Program-made: the position numbers and the translations under genes | Shown: piece after piece, positions 43,397-51,489 of the stretch | Position numbering within the stretch: position 1 is the first letter of the stretch | How the letters are laid out: each line of letters begins with the position of its first letter | From: HGM13006 sp964527315 | GTDB lineage: Bacteria > Bacillota > Clostridia > Oscillospirales > Oscillospiraceae | NCBI GenBank assembly: GCA_964527315.1 | Contig: CAZGOQ010000003.1 | Span: 1 to 56,227 of the forward strand | Length of the DNA: 56,227 nt | Reading direction: 5' to 3' | Notes under the pieces: model-generated | The model's database searches: none | What the model saw: the letters and a program-made list of their open reading frames with translations, nothing else | What the model was told of the DNA's origin: nothing

Positions 43397-43410
43397 AAAA
43401 TCACCTTCAT

Positions 43411-43471
43411 AATGAAATACTTATTACTTTTATTGTTATTTCATTATAGCACAAAAAAAGAAAATGTGCAA
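43411..43471 (-). promoter_or_regulatory. lysR promoter with 9-bp inverted repeat
   Basis: Minus strand: TTGCAC (43466-43471), 17-base spacer, TATAAT (43443-43448). Perfect arms AATGAAATA (43411-43419) and TATTTCATT (43437-43445) overlap the -10 and early transcript, a candidate autoregulatory site. Confidence 0.6.
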
Positions 43472-43497
43472 GGAGTGTAAAATGGCACTATTTCATA

Positions 43498-43526
43498 TTG
43501 ACAAAGTGGGAATAGCGTCGTATAAT
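43498..43526 (+). promoter_or_regulatory. consensus promoter of the metQNI operon
   Basis: TTGACA (43498-43503), exactly 17 bases, TATAAT (43521-43526): a full consensus promoter, as expected for an operon controlled after initiation. Transcription should begin near 43533. Confidence 0.85.
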
Positions 43527-43557
43527 ACTGACAATTCATTCGGAAAGGGGAAGCACA

Positions 43558-43662
43558 ATGAAAATTGCAGTTCGTAACGTCATGTGCCGGTGCGAAATGT
43601 GCATGGATTCCATGCGCATGTTTTTCTGCGCTGATTTTCATATGCTTCCTGTTGAAATTTGA
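43558..43662 (+). CDS. Met/Cys-rich leader peptide of the metQNI attenuator
   Basis: ATG 43558 follows GGAAAGGGG and the frame ends at TGA 43660-43662, giving 34 residues. Seven are Met (positions 1, 9, 14, 16, 19, 21, 29) and four Cys (10, 12, 15, 24), with the densest run at residues 9-21 (MCRCEMCMDSMRM). Such density in so short an ORF directly upstream of a methionine importer is the classic sign of a sensing leader peptide. A hairpin at 43599-43617 lies within the Met-rich part, and the ORF is followed 28 bases later by a terminator. Not recognised as a described leader family. Confidence 0.7.
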   Translation: MKIAVRNVMCRCEMCMDSMRMFFCADFHMLPVEI

Positions 43663-43718
43663 GACTCCGAATCATTGCTGCAGAAAATTTGCGGGAAGCG
43701 CCTGGCTTCTCGCTTTTT
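43643..43718 (+). terminator. metQNI attenuator: terminator with competing antiterminator
   Basis: The terminator is a 9-bp stem (43691-43699 with 43705-43713, one G-U), five-base loop and five T (43714-43718). Its 5' arm can instead pair with 43643-43651 inside the leader ORF (43692-43700; nine pairs including two G-U). A ribosome at the leader stop codon would cover 43643-43651 and allow termination; one stalled on upstream Met or Cys codons would leave it free, favouring the antiterminator. Confidence 0.65.
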
Positions 43719-43830
43719 GTTAGGAGGAATGATTATGAGCACAAAACTTCGATATACCGGATGGAGCGAGCGAATGTATGATCTATACAAGTCCAGAAAA
43801 AATTATTATGATGTAAAGGAGTTCAAAACA

Positions 43831-44733
43831 ATGAAACACACAAAAATTTTAGCGCTGCTGCTGGCAGTTACCGCCCTGTTTGCGCTGACAGCCTGCGGCG
43901 CCGGCGCGGAAAGCGCTGCAAGCAGCGCAAATTCTTCTGCAGGTTCTGTTCCGGCTTCGGGGACTCTTCAGATCGCTGTTCCAAATGATACTACCAACGA
44001 AGCCCGCGCACTGCTCCTGCTGGAGGATCTGGGCTATATCAAACTCAAAGACGGCGCCGGCATCACCGCAACGAAGGCAGATGTGGAGGAGAATCCCCTT
44101 GGAATCGAATTCGTGGAAGCGGAAGCGGCGCAGCTTCCGAACATTTTGCAGGATGTGGATTATGCCATTATCAATTCCAACTATGCCATTGCGGCAAATA
44201 TTGACCCGATGACTGAGGCGTTGGCAATGGAAGGTTCCGCTTCCGCCTATTCGAATATTCTTGCCGTAAAAGAAGGCAATGAGGGAAGCGATAAGACCAA
44301 GGCGCTGGTTGCTGCGTTGACCAGCCAGAAGGTTGCAGATTACATCACGGAAACCTATCAAGGATCTGTGGTCAGCGTTGTGGAGACGCCTACCGATGGC
44401 TTTGACGATTCTGTGGATTACGATGCGCTGAAGGGCAAAACCATTTCTGTTGCCGCGTCTCCTGCTCCTCATGCTGAAATCCTCAAGATTGCGCAGGAGA
44501 TTCTGGCGGAGAAGGAAATTACGCTGGATATTCAGGAATATCAGGACTATGTAGTCCCCAACACCGTGGTGGATACCGGCGAGGTGGATGCGAACTACTT
44601 CCAGCATTTGCCCTATTTGGAGGACTTCAATCAGGAGAACGGTACACATATTGCCTCGGTTGCCGCCATCCATGTGGAGCCTATGGGACTCTACGGCGGA
44701 AAGCAGACTACGCTGGACGCACTTTCGAAATAA
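43831..44733 (+). CDS. metQ: MetQ-type methionine-binding lipoprotein
   Basis: From ATG 43831 (AAAGGAG upstream) the 300-residue product has a lipoprotein signal (MKHTKILALLLAVTALFALTAC) and the NlpA/MetQ fold: ALLLLEDLGYIKLK, YAIINSNYA (near 115), and VDANYFQHLPYLEDFN near the C-terminus. An in-frame ATG at 43735 has an even better AGGAGG site and would add a 32-residue basic, Tyr-rich extension before the signal. It captures methionine outside the membrane for MetNI. The final region VAAIHVEPMGLYGGK is typical of MetQ. Confidence 0.9.
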   Translation: MKHTKILALLLAVTALFALTACGAGAESAASSANSSAGSVPASGTLQIAVPNDTTNEARALLLLEDLGYIKLKDGAGITATKADVEENPLGIEFVEAEAAQLPNILQDVDYAIINSNYAIAANIDPMTEALAMEGSASAYSNILAVKEGNEGSDKTKALVAALTSQKVADYITETYQGSVVSVVETPTDGFDDSVDYDALKGKTISVAASPAPHAEILKIAQEILAEKEITLDIQEYQDYVVPNTVVDTGEVDANYFQHLPYLEDFNQENGTHIASVAAIHVEPMGLYGGKQTTLDALSK

Positions 44734-44740
44734 TTAGATC

Positions 44741-44779
44741 GTTTCAGCCAGGCGGACGAAATTGCCGCTTGGCTGAAAC
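44741..44779 (+). promoter_or_regulatory. intercistronic hairpin between metQ and metN
   Basis: Fifteen paired positions (44741-44755 with 44765-44779, one G-U), nine-base loop and no T run. Probably an mRNA processing or stability element that lets metQ exceed metNI in expression. Confidence 0.6.
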
Positions 44780-44801
44780 TGTTGTAAGGACGAAACCAAT
44801 T

Positions 44802-45800
44802 ATGATTGAGATTAAAAATTTATGTAAGACTTTTTCTGTTTCCGGCGGAACGGTGGAGGCCCTGAAGGACATCAACCTGTCCATTAAAAACGGAGATATT
44901 TATGGGATCATTGGTATGAGCGGGGCGGGGAAGAGTACATTGGTCCGCTGTATCAATATGCTTGAACGGCCCACCTCCGGCACGGTTGTCATCGACGGTC
45001 AGGACATGAGCACCCTGAGCGCGGCGGAACTTCGTAAGGCCCGTCGGGATATTACGATGATTTTCCAGAACTTTAATTTGCTGATGCAGCGAAATTGTCT
45101 GAAAAACGTCTGTTTCCCTTTGGAACTTTCCGGCGTCAAAAAATCAAAAGCAAGGGGAAAAGCCATGGAGTTGCTGGAATTGGTCGGACTACCGGATAAG
45201 GCGAAGAACTATCCGGCGCAGCTTTCCGGCGGACAGCAGCAGCGCGTGGCGATTGCCCGGGCAATCGCCACCAATCCAAAAGTACTGCTCTGCGATGAGG
45301 CAACTTCAGCGCTGGACCCCAATACCACGCACTCCATCCTGCGGCTAATCCGGGACATCAATCAAAAGCTGGGCATTACCTGTATCGTTATCACCCACCA
45401 GATGAGCGTGGTAGAGGAGATCTGCAATCACGTTGCAATTCTGGACAACGGCGGTGTGGCGGAAGAGGGACCTGTCAGTACGGTCTTTTCCAGTCCCAAA
45501 TCAGAAGCCGCCCGCAAACTGGTGTTCCCCAGCGGCGTGGACGATATGGTGTCCAATCCCGGAAAGGAAAGGCGCATTCGTGTGATTTTTGCCGGCGCCC
45601 AGGCAGCGGGGACGCCGTTGATCGCAACCATGGCCAGTGAAAAACATATTTTGGTCAATATCCTCTCCGCCAGCACCCGCAGCATTGAAGATCGGGCCTA
45701 TGGCAGTATGTTGCTGGGTGTGCCCGGAGATGCACAGACGGTAAAAGAGACCGTCGACTATCTCACCAGCGTCCCCAATGTGATTGTAGAGGAGGTCTAG
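44802..45800 (+). CDS. metN: methionine ABC transporter ATP-binding protein
   Basis: The 332-residue protein has Walker A GMSGAGKST (near residue 38), signature LSGGQQQRVAIARA (near 140), Walker B LLCDEATSALD and a C-terminal NIL domain (about 255-332) that binds methionine for transinhibition. I take ATG 44802; the open frame back to TTG 44769 lies in the hairpin. It works with MetI and MetQ. Confidence 0.94.
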   Translation: MIEIKNLCKTFSVSGGTVEALKDINLSIKNGDIYGIIGMSGAGKSTLVRCINMLERPTSGTVVIDGQDMSTLSAAELRKARRDITMIFQNFNLLMQRNCLKNVCFPLELSGVKKSKARGKAMELLELVGLPDKAKNYPAQLSGGQQQRVAIARAIATNPKVLLCDEATSALDPNTTHSILRLIRDINQKLGITCIVITHQMSVVEEICNHVAILDNGGVAEEGPVSTVFSSPKSEAARKLVFPSGVDDMVSNPGKERRIRVIFAGAQAAGTPLIATMASEKHILVNILSASTRSIEDRAYGSMLLGVPGDAQTVKETVDYLTSVPNVIVEEV

Positions 45801-45802
45801 CG

Positions 45803-46507
45803 ATGTTTGACAAGCTTTTTGCGGCGGAGTCCGTGCAGCAGGCCGTTTCTGTCATTCAGACAGAGATCCCCTTTGCCATTTGGGAAACCTTTTATGTGAC
45901 GGTCATTTCTACAGCGCTGGCGGTGGTCATTGGACTGCCGTTGGGCGTTTTGCTGGTGGCGGGGGATCGGGGCGGCGTCATGCCGCTGCCTCGATGGCTG
46001 ATGCAGATTCTCAATGTTCTGATCAATCTGCTGCGATCCATTCCGTTTCTGATTTTGATGATTATGGTGTTTCCTCTGTCCCGGCTGATCGTGGGAACGA
46101 CAGTGGGCACGGTTGCGACCATCGTTCCTCTTGTGGTGGCGGCGTTTCCCTTTGTAGCCCGGCTGGCGGAAACCAGCCTGCGGGAGGTCAGTCCCAATAT
46201 CATAGAAGCGGCCCAGAGTATGGGAGCCACGCCCATTCAGATCATCATAAAGGTGATGATCCCGGAGAGCGTTCCCTCGTTAATCTCCAATCTGACCACG
46301 GCCATTACCACTATTTTGGGCTATAGCGCCATGAGTGGTATCATCGGCGGCGGCGGATTGGGAAAAATTGCCATCAACTATGGCTATTACCGGTATAAAT
46401 ATCTGGTGATGCTGGTGGCAGTGATTTTGCTGATCGTGCTGGTGCAGATCTTCCAGACGATTGGTACGCGGCTGACCATTCATACAGACCGGCGATTGAA
46501 GCGGTAA
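45803..46507 (+). CDS. metI: methionine ABC transporter permease
   Basis: The 234-residue protein has five to six membrane segments and the binding-protein-dependent transport loop EAAQSMGATPIQIIIKVMIPES (near residue 133; EAA motif) that docks with MetN. The gene starts two bases after the metN stop and ends the operon. Confidence 0.94.
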   Translation: MFDKLFAAESVQQAVSVIQTEIPFAIWETFYVTVISTALAVVIGLPLGVLLVAGDRGGVMPLPRWLMQILNVLINLLRSIPFLILMIMVFPLSRLIVGTTVGTVATIVPLVVAAFPFVARLAETSLREVSPNIIEAAQSMGATPIQIIIKVMIPESVPSLISNLTTAITTILGYSAMSGIIGGGGLGKIAINYGYYRYKYLVMLVAVILLIVLVQIFQTIGTRLTIHTDRRLKR

Positions 46508-46512
46508 GACAT

Positions 46513-46546
46513 ACGGCGTACCACAGCAATGCGGTACGCCGTTTTT
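46513..46546 (+). terminator. terminator of metQNI
   Basis: Ten-bp perfect stem (46513-46522 with 46533-46542) followed by T 46542-46546. Confidence 0.85.
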
Positions 46547-46567
46547 CAGTTTTTTTTGAAAAAAGTA

Positions 46568-46598
46568 TTGACACTCCATCTACTGGACAATGTATATT
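46568..46598 (+). promoter_or_regulatory. MerR-type promoter with 19-bp spacer
   Basis: TTGACA (46568-46573) and TATATT (46593-46598) are 19 bases apart, the stretched spacing that MerR-family proteins remodel. The spacer holds an imperfect dyad CTCCA-TCTAC-TGGAC. It drives the merR gene itself, so autoregulation is likely. Confidence 0.7.
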
Positions 46599-46617
46599 GG
46601 GAACAGGAGGTGATCGT

Positions 46618-47910
46618 ATGCAGATCAAGGAAGTATCGAATTTGACCGGTTTGCCCAGCAAGACCATCCGCTTTTATGAGGAACGGGGCTTATTCACACC
46701 CCGGGCGGAGCGGCGGAACGGCAGGCTTTTTCGAGACTATAGCCAAAAGGATGTGGAGGATTTGAAGCGCGTTGCGTTTCTGCGCCGTTATCAGCTTTCC
46801 ATTGAGCAGATTTTGGAGTTGCAAAAGCATCCGGAACGCACCGCTGAGATCTTTTCCGAATACCGGGAAGCGTTCCTGCGCCGCACGGAATTTTCAGAGG
46901 ACATTGCTCAGCGCATTCGTCAGATCGACTTGGAAACGCTCAAAAATCCACAAGACCTGATCGAAGCGCTGGGGGAAACGGAGTCAGCGGGGCCGGACTA
47001 TGAGGTGTTCCTGAACTTCGGCCAATTTAACATGGAGCAGCCGGAGGAACGAATATTGGCTGTTGCTGACTGGAAAAAGAAGCATCCGGAACGGCGCTTT
47101 TTGATTTGGCTGCTACCCACGCTGGTACTGCTTTTGGGGCTGATTGTCCTTACTCTGGGAACGGCTTGCAGCATCCGGAAGGAAGCCCTCAACACTTTTT
47201 ATGCCGATGCTGCGAATCTTCGCCGGATATACGGGGGCAGTGATGGAATCAACATGAACGCGGCGTATCTGTATCAAAGCCTGGACCGGAATATTTCCTC
47301 GGAACAGGAAGCCTTTTGTGTGTATCAGCATGATGGAGATGTGCTTTTTGAACGGGAGCCGGCTGTTGCTGTAATGTATGAGGGACAATGGTATCTGGCG
47401 CTGCCGGAGGATACGGTGGATGAGAAAACGCTCAAATCCTTTTTCCACTACTATCCTGTGACGGCCGGCCGGACCTCTTACACGCCGGTGTATTTTTCAG
47501 GGGAGTTTCAGGGAGATTTTATTACGCTGGAAGCACTGGGCTATGGAGAGCCGGAGGAAATCGCCTGGGGCGAGGAGATACTGCGGGACAAAACCGGGAG
47601 CATATCCATTTACAGAGGTGTTTCCAAAAAACTGCGGAAGGACATGAAAAACTCGGACGCTTTTGCGGAGGATCAAATTTTACCGGGACTGTTCCGATCT
47701 ACCATGCGGGTCACTTTTTCCGTCAAGACCCAGGGGGAGACCTGCCGGATCCGGCTCTATGGGCGGGAATTCCCACTTTGGGAAGCAGTCAAATCCCTGC
47801 TGTCTTTCTATCTGGCGGCGTTTATTCTCTGGGGATTTCTGATGGGTCTGTATCAAATCAGAGGAAACAAATACAAATTGCAAATCGCCGGAGAAAATTA
47901 TCTGGGATAA
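46618..47910 (+). CDS. membrane-integrated MerR-family regulator
   Basis: The 430-residue protein starts at ATG 46618 (AGGAGG upstream). Residues 1-75 are a MerR winged helix (IKEVSNLTGLPSKTIRFYEE), followed by the MerR dimer helix. Unlike ordinary MerR proteins (about 110-280 residues) it then has a transmembrane segment (about 160-182), a region of about 200 residues that should lie outside the cell, and a second transmembrane segment (about 390-412) with a short tail. This resembles ToxR/CadC-style one-component sensors but with a MerR head. The outer region matches no family I know. Confidence 0.75.
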   Translation: MQIKEVSNLTGLPSKTIRFYEERGLFTPRAERRNGRLFRDYSQKDVEDLKRVAFLRRYQLSIEQILELQKHPERTAEIFSEYREAFLRRTEFSEDIAQRIRQIDLETLKNPQDLIEALGETESAGPDYEVFLNFGQFNMEQPEERILAVADWKKKHPERRFLIWLLPTLVLLLGLIVLTLGTACSIRKEALNTFYADAANLRRIYGGSDGINMNAAYLYQSLDRNISSEQEAFCVYQHDGDVLFEREPAVAVMYEGQWYLALPEDTVDEKTLKSFFHYYPVTAGRTSYTPVYFSGEFQGDFITLEALGYGEPEEIAWGEEILRDKTGSISIYRGVSKKLRKDMKNSDAFAEDQILPGLFRSTMRVTFSVKTQGETCRIRLYGREFPLWEAVKSLLSFYLAAFILWGFLMGLYQIRGNKYKLQIAGENYLG

Positions 47911-47960
47911 TAGACACGGGAGTGTGAAAAAAGTCCCTGCGTCTAAAAAATTACAAAAAG

Positions 47961-48001
47961 TTATGTGGAATCGAATTATGTCGGATTCCACATAATTTTT
48001 T
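47961..48001. terminator. bidirectional terminator between merR and beta-helix genes
   Basis: Twelve-bp perfect stem (47961-47972 with 47984-47995) followed by six T on the plus strand and A-rich sequence on the other side. Confidence 0.8.
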
Positions 48002-48054
48002 ATGAATCATTATTCGGGCGAACGGACTTTTTCGCATCCTCTTGTATGTTATTC

Positions 48055-49185
48055 TTATTTTATGTATTTCAATATGCCGCCGGAGGGAAGTAAACCGTTC
48101 TTGCCCGTTCCCCTGACGGAAATGGTAACGCCTGCGGCGGCGTCCAGTCCTTCGGCGCTGCCGATCAGCGTAATTTCTGAGTCCTTTGTGGCGGTAAAGG
48201 TGCTGCCTCCGGTCAGGGAAAGCTGCGGGTAGCCGAGAATTCCGCCGGTGATGGACGAATGAACTGAATTCAGGCAGGTTTTCCGCTCCGAATCAAGGCA
48301 CTTAAAATCTCCGGACAATGTCATCTGTTCCATGCAGACCTGAACGCCGTATTCGTCAGGCCCATGAGTTCTGGTTTGATAGTAAAATTCATCATCGGAC
48401 AGCATGGTCTCCAGAATCACACCCTCCGAAGCGGTGAGTGTACAGCGCTTCAAATAGATATCCACATTGGTGGACTTGCAGCGGAACATGGGGCCTACGG
48501 AAGTTAGATCACAGTTCTCCATGCGGATGGTGCCGATGTTCTCCAGATCATGCATCCCGCCGTGGACCAGGAATCCGTAGCCCTTGCAGCTGCCGCTGAC
48601 ATCGTGAAAGCGCACAGAGGAATTGCCGTCCTGAATGCCAAATACATTGCCGGAGGAGATCGTGCAGCGATTGAGGGCTACATGGCAGCCATTATCCGCG
48701 TAAATACAATAGCCGTTGCCGCCCATGTCGATGGTGGAATCGTTTGCTTCCATATAGACATATCCGCCGGAGGAGTCTGTGGAAAGCGCAGCCCAAGCTT
48801 CGCCGTAAATTTTACAGTGGTAAAAATAACTTTCCGAGTTGTCCATGGACAGGTGGGTCCTGCAGTTGCCGCCAAGACCCAACGGGGCGGGTGGCTCCAT
48901 CATGCCGGGGCCGATGACCGGTACATACCCCTCCGGCAGCGGGCCGCCATAGGTGGCGAGTTCCGCGTCNNNNNNNNNNNNNNNNNNNNNNNNNNNNNNN
49001 NNNNNNNNNNNNNNNNNNNNNNNNNNNNNNNNNNNNNNNNNNNNNNNNNNNNNNNNNNNNNNNNNNNNNTCCTTCAGCCAGACGGCGGCTTCTGTCTGCT
49101 CCGGGCGGGCAAAGGAAGGCCGGTTGTTTTTCGCCAAAGGATTCCGGCCGCAGATAAATTTTGTTGCATCATTGAGATTGGACAT
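48055..49185 (-). CDS. right-handed parallel beta-helix protein, interrupted by an assembly gap
   Basis: The start is ATG 49185 (GAAAGGGG upstream); the frame runs into 100 N at 48970-49069 and resumes to the stop at 48055. Length across the gap is therefore unknown. The C-terminal part has many beta-helix rungs with Cys/Asn/Gly ladders (SYFYHCKIYGEAWAAL, NGCHVALNRCTISSG, TIRMENCDLTSV). No signal peptide is visible in the short N-terminal piece. Such proteins are often pectate-lyase-fold enzymes or adhesins; catalytic residues cannot be assigned. Confidence 0.6.
   Translation of the reverse strand: MSNLNDATKFICGRNPLAKNNRPSFARPEQTEAAVWLKXXXXXXXXXXXXXXXXXXXXXXXXXXXXXXXXXXDAELATYGGPLPEGYVPVIGPGMMEPPAPLGLGGNCRTHLSMDNSESYFYHCKIYGEAWAALSTDSSGGYVYMEANDSTIDMGGNGYCIYADNGCHVALNRCTISSGNVFGIQDGNSSVRFHDVSGSCKGYGFLVHGGMHDLENIGTIRMENCDLTSVGPMFRCKSTNVDIYLKRCTLTASEGVILETMLSDDEFYYQTRTHGPDEYGVQVCMEQMTLSGDFKCLDSERKTCLNSVHSSITGGILGYPQLSLTGGSTFTATKDSEITLIGSAEGLDAAAGVTISVRGTGKNGLLPSGGILKYIK
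48970..49069. other. assembly gap (100 N)
   Basis: Exactly 100 N, the conventional size for a scaffold gap of unknown length. The reading frame across it is not guaranteed. Confidence 0.95.
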
Positions 49186-49313
49186 GGAAAAGCCCCTTTC
49201 TGCTTCATTTTCTGTATCGTAGCAAATCAAATTTGTTTCGTCAATGAAAAACGGAGAATTGAGAGGTCAGATTAATATTTGATAGCGGTTAGATGGAAAT
49301 TGAGATCATTTTT

Positions 49314-49342
49314 TCTTGACCTGCTTTTCCAGTTGCTTTATA
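49314..49342 (+). promoter_or_regulatory. promoter of the zinc-ribbon/radical SAM operon
   Basis: TTGACC (49314-49319), 17-base spacer, TATAAT (49337-49342). Confidence 0.8.
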
Positions 49343-49377
49343 ATGAAAAGAAAATGCCAGAGAAAGGAAGAAGCTAT

Positions 49378-49638
49378 ATGCTGCTGTCATGCCCGGAATG
49401 CAAAAAGCAGGTGTCCGATCAGGCCAAGGCTTGCCCCAACTGCGGCTATCCTGTGGAGGAAATGTTAAAGAAAACGCGGATCTTTGAATATGACCCGGAA
49501 ACGATGACGGGAAAAACGCCGGAGGATGATCGGGCCATTGCGGTGGCAATGGATCTTTACGGTGACCTGCTGGCGTCCGGAGACGGACGGGTCTGGAATT
49601 CCGGCGGCCAGGTGGTGGCCTGGTTCCAATACAAATAA
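49378..49638 (+). CDS. zinc-ribbon domain protein
   Basis: The 86-residue protein begins with a CPEC...CPNC zinc ribbon (Cys near residues 5, 8, 19, 22), then a soluble domain without known motif. ATG 49378 follows GAAAGGAAGAAGCT. It lies 12 bases before the radical SAM gene and is probably cotranscribed. Confidence 0.75.
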   Translation: MLLSCPECKKQVSDQAKACPNCGYPVEEMLKKTRIFEYDPETMTGKTPEDDRAIAVAMDLYGDLLASGDGRVWNSGGQVVAWFQYK

Positions 49639-49650
49639 GGAACATTTGTT

Positions 49651-51489
49651 ATGACGAATTTGATTGATCGCATTTTGACCAGGGTGCAGAAACCGGCCCG
49701 GTATACCGGCGGCGAGTATGGCGAGATCATTAAGGACAAAGACGCCGTGGAACTGCGGGTGGCGTTTTGCTTTCCGGACACCTATGAGATTGGGATGTCC
49801 AATATTGGAATGCGGATTTTATATGGCATTATGAACCATATGGAGGGCGTCTGGTGTGAGCGGATGTTCGCCCCTTGGGGAGACATGGAAGCGGAAATGC
49901 GTGCCCACGATCTGCCCCTCTGGGCGCTGGAAAGTCACGACCCCATGGAAGCCTTTGATCTGATCGCCTTTTCTATCGGCTATGAAATGGCCTATTCCAA
50001 CGTGCTCAATATGCTGGAGCTGGGGCATATCCCCCTAAAAGCAAAGGACAGGGGAGAGGGCCTTGACCATATGGTATTTGCCGGCGGTACCAGTATGTAC
50101 AATGCCGAACCCATGGCGGATTTTCTCGACTTCTGCGTAGAGGGCGAAGGAGAGGACATGAACGTGGAGGTGCTGGAATGCTACCGCAGCGCAAAGCGCC
50201 GACAGCTTTCCCGCCGGGAATTTCTGCTGGAGGCTGCAAAAATTCCCGGTGTCTACGTTCCATCTCTTTACCGGCATACATACAATGAGGATGGAACCAT
50301 TCGGGAGATCATCCCGCTGGAGGGCGCGCCGAAAACCGTTACAAAACGGATCGTACAGGATATGGATGGGGCCTATTATCCCACCAAAACCATCATTCCC
50401 TCCACACAGATCGTCCATGACCGGACGGTGCTGGAACTGTTTCGCGGCTGTATCCGGGGCTGCCGGTTCTGTCAGGCCGGTTTCTGTTACCGACCCGTTC
50501 GGCCCAAAAGCCCGGAAACCCTGTATGCCCAGGCGGTGGAGGCGCTGAATTTCTCCGGCTATGACGAAATGACCCTTTCCTCCCTGTCTACCTCGGACTA
50601 TAAGAAGCTGGGAGAATTTGCCGACCGGATGCTGGACTATTGTATCCCCAGAGGAATCAATCTGAGTCTGCCCTCCCTGCGGGCGGATAACTTCTCTGTG
50701 GAATTGATGCAGAAGGTGCAAAAGGTGCGGAAAAGCGGCCTGACCTTTGCCCCGGAAGCGGGGACTCAGCGGCTGAGAGACGCCATCAATAAAAATGTCA
50801 CCGAAGAGGATATTCTCCGCTCCTGCGCCACCGCCTTTGCCGGTGGCTGGAGCAAGGTGAAGCTTTATTTTATGCTGGGTCTGCCCACGGAGACCGATGA
50901 GGACGTTGTGGGCATTGCGGATCTGTGTTATAAGGTTTGGCAGGCATGGCGGGAGCATACGCCCAACAAGCAACGCGGCGTAACCATTACAATATCTACT
51001 GCGTTTTTTGTTCCGAAAAATGGGACGCCGTTCCAGTGGGAGGCGCAGATCACGCCGGAGGAGTATCTGCGCCGGTGCCAACTGCTGAAATCCAATCTCA
51101 AGGGGCGGAGTTTTCAATATCATTATCATCCCTCGGACCTTAGTATGCTGGAGGCGGCTCTCTGCCGGGGAGACAGGAAACTCTGCGATGTGATTTTGCG
51201 TGCCCATGAACTGGGCTGCAAAATGGACGGATGGACAGACTATTTTTCCATGGAAAAATGGATGCAGGCCTTTGCCGACTGCGGCGTAGACCCCAGGTGG
51301 TATGCCCAAAGGGAGCGGAATGCGAACGAGATCTTCCCATGGGAGACGGTTTCCATTGGAATTCCAAAGCGGTTCTTCTGGAAGGAACGTCAGGCGGCTT
51401 ATCGGTCGGAGATTACTCCGGACTGCCGGAAGCAATGCACCGGCTGCGGGGCAAACCTCTTATATCCGGGAGGAATCTGTGATGAATAG
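49651..51489 (+). CDS. B12-binding-type radical SAM protein (TIGR03960 family)
   Basis: The 612-residue protein has an N-terminal B12-binding-like Rossmann region (FPDTYEIGMSNIGMRILYGI, AFSIGYEMAYSNVLNM) and a radical SAM domain with FRGCIRGCRFCQAGF (CxxxCxxC, near residue 268). A C-terminal Cys pair lies in CRKQCTGCG. The family is nearly always coded next to a DUF2344 protein, as here, and is thought to modify RNA or a ribosomal target; the reaction is not established. The stop overlaps the partner's ATG by eight bases. Confidence 0.9.
   Translation: MTNLIDRILTRVQKPARYTGGEYGEIIKDKDAVELRVAFCFPDTYEIGMSNIGMRILYGIMNHMEGVWCERMFAPWGDMEAEMRAHDLPLWALESHDPMEAFDLIAFSIGYEMAYSNVLNMLELGHIPLKAKDRGEGLDHMVFAGGTSMYNAEPMADFLDFCVEGEGEDMNVEVLECYRSAKRRQLSRREFLLEAAKIPGVYVPSLYRHTYNEDGTIREIIPLEGAPKTVTKRIVQDMDGAYYPTKTIIPSTQIVHDRTVLELFRGCIRGCRFCQAGFCYRPVRPKSPETLYAQAVEALNFSGYDEMTLSSLSTSDYKKLGEFADRMLDYCIPRGINLSLPSLRADNFSVELMQKVQKVRKSGLTFAPEAGTQRLRDAINKNVTEEDILRSCATAFAGGWSKVKLYFMLGLPTETDEDVVGIADLCYKVWQAWREHTPNKQRGVTITISTAFFVPKNGTPFQWEAQITPEEYLRRCQLLKSNLKGRSFQYHYHPSDLSMLEAALCRGDRKLCDVILRAHELGCKMDGWTDYFSMEKWMQAFADCGVDPRWYAQRERNANEIFPWETVSIGIPKRFFWKERQAAYRSEITPDCRKQCTGCGANLLYPGGICDE

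Noticed and set aside
43526..43735. S-box (SAM riboswitch) or Met T-box upstream of metQ
   Set aside because: Neither the S-box core nor a T-box GGTGGxACC sequence is present; the leader is too short for both and contains a translated-looking ORF.
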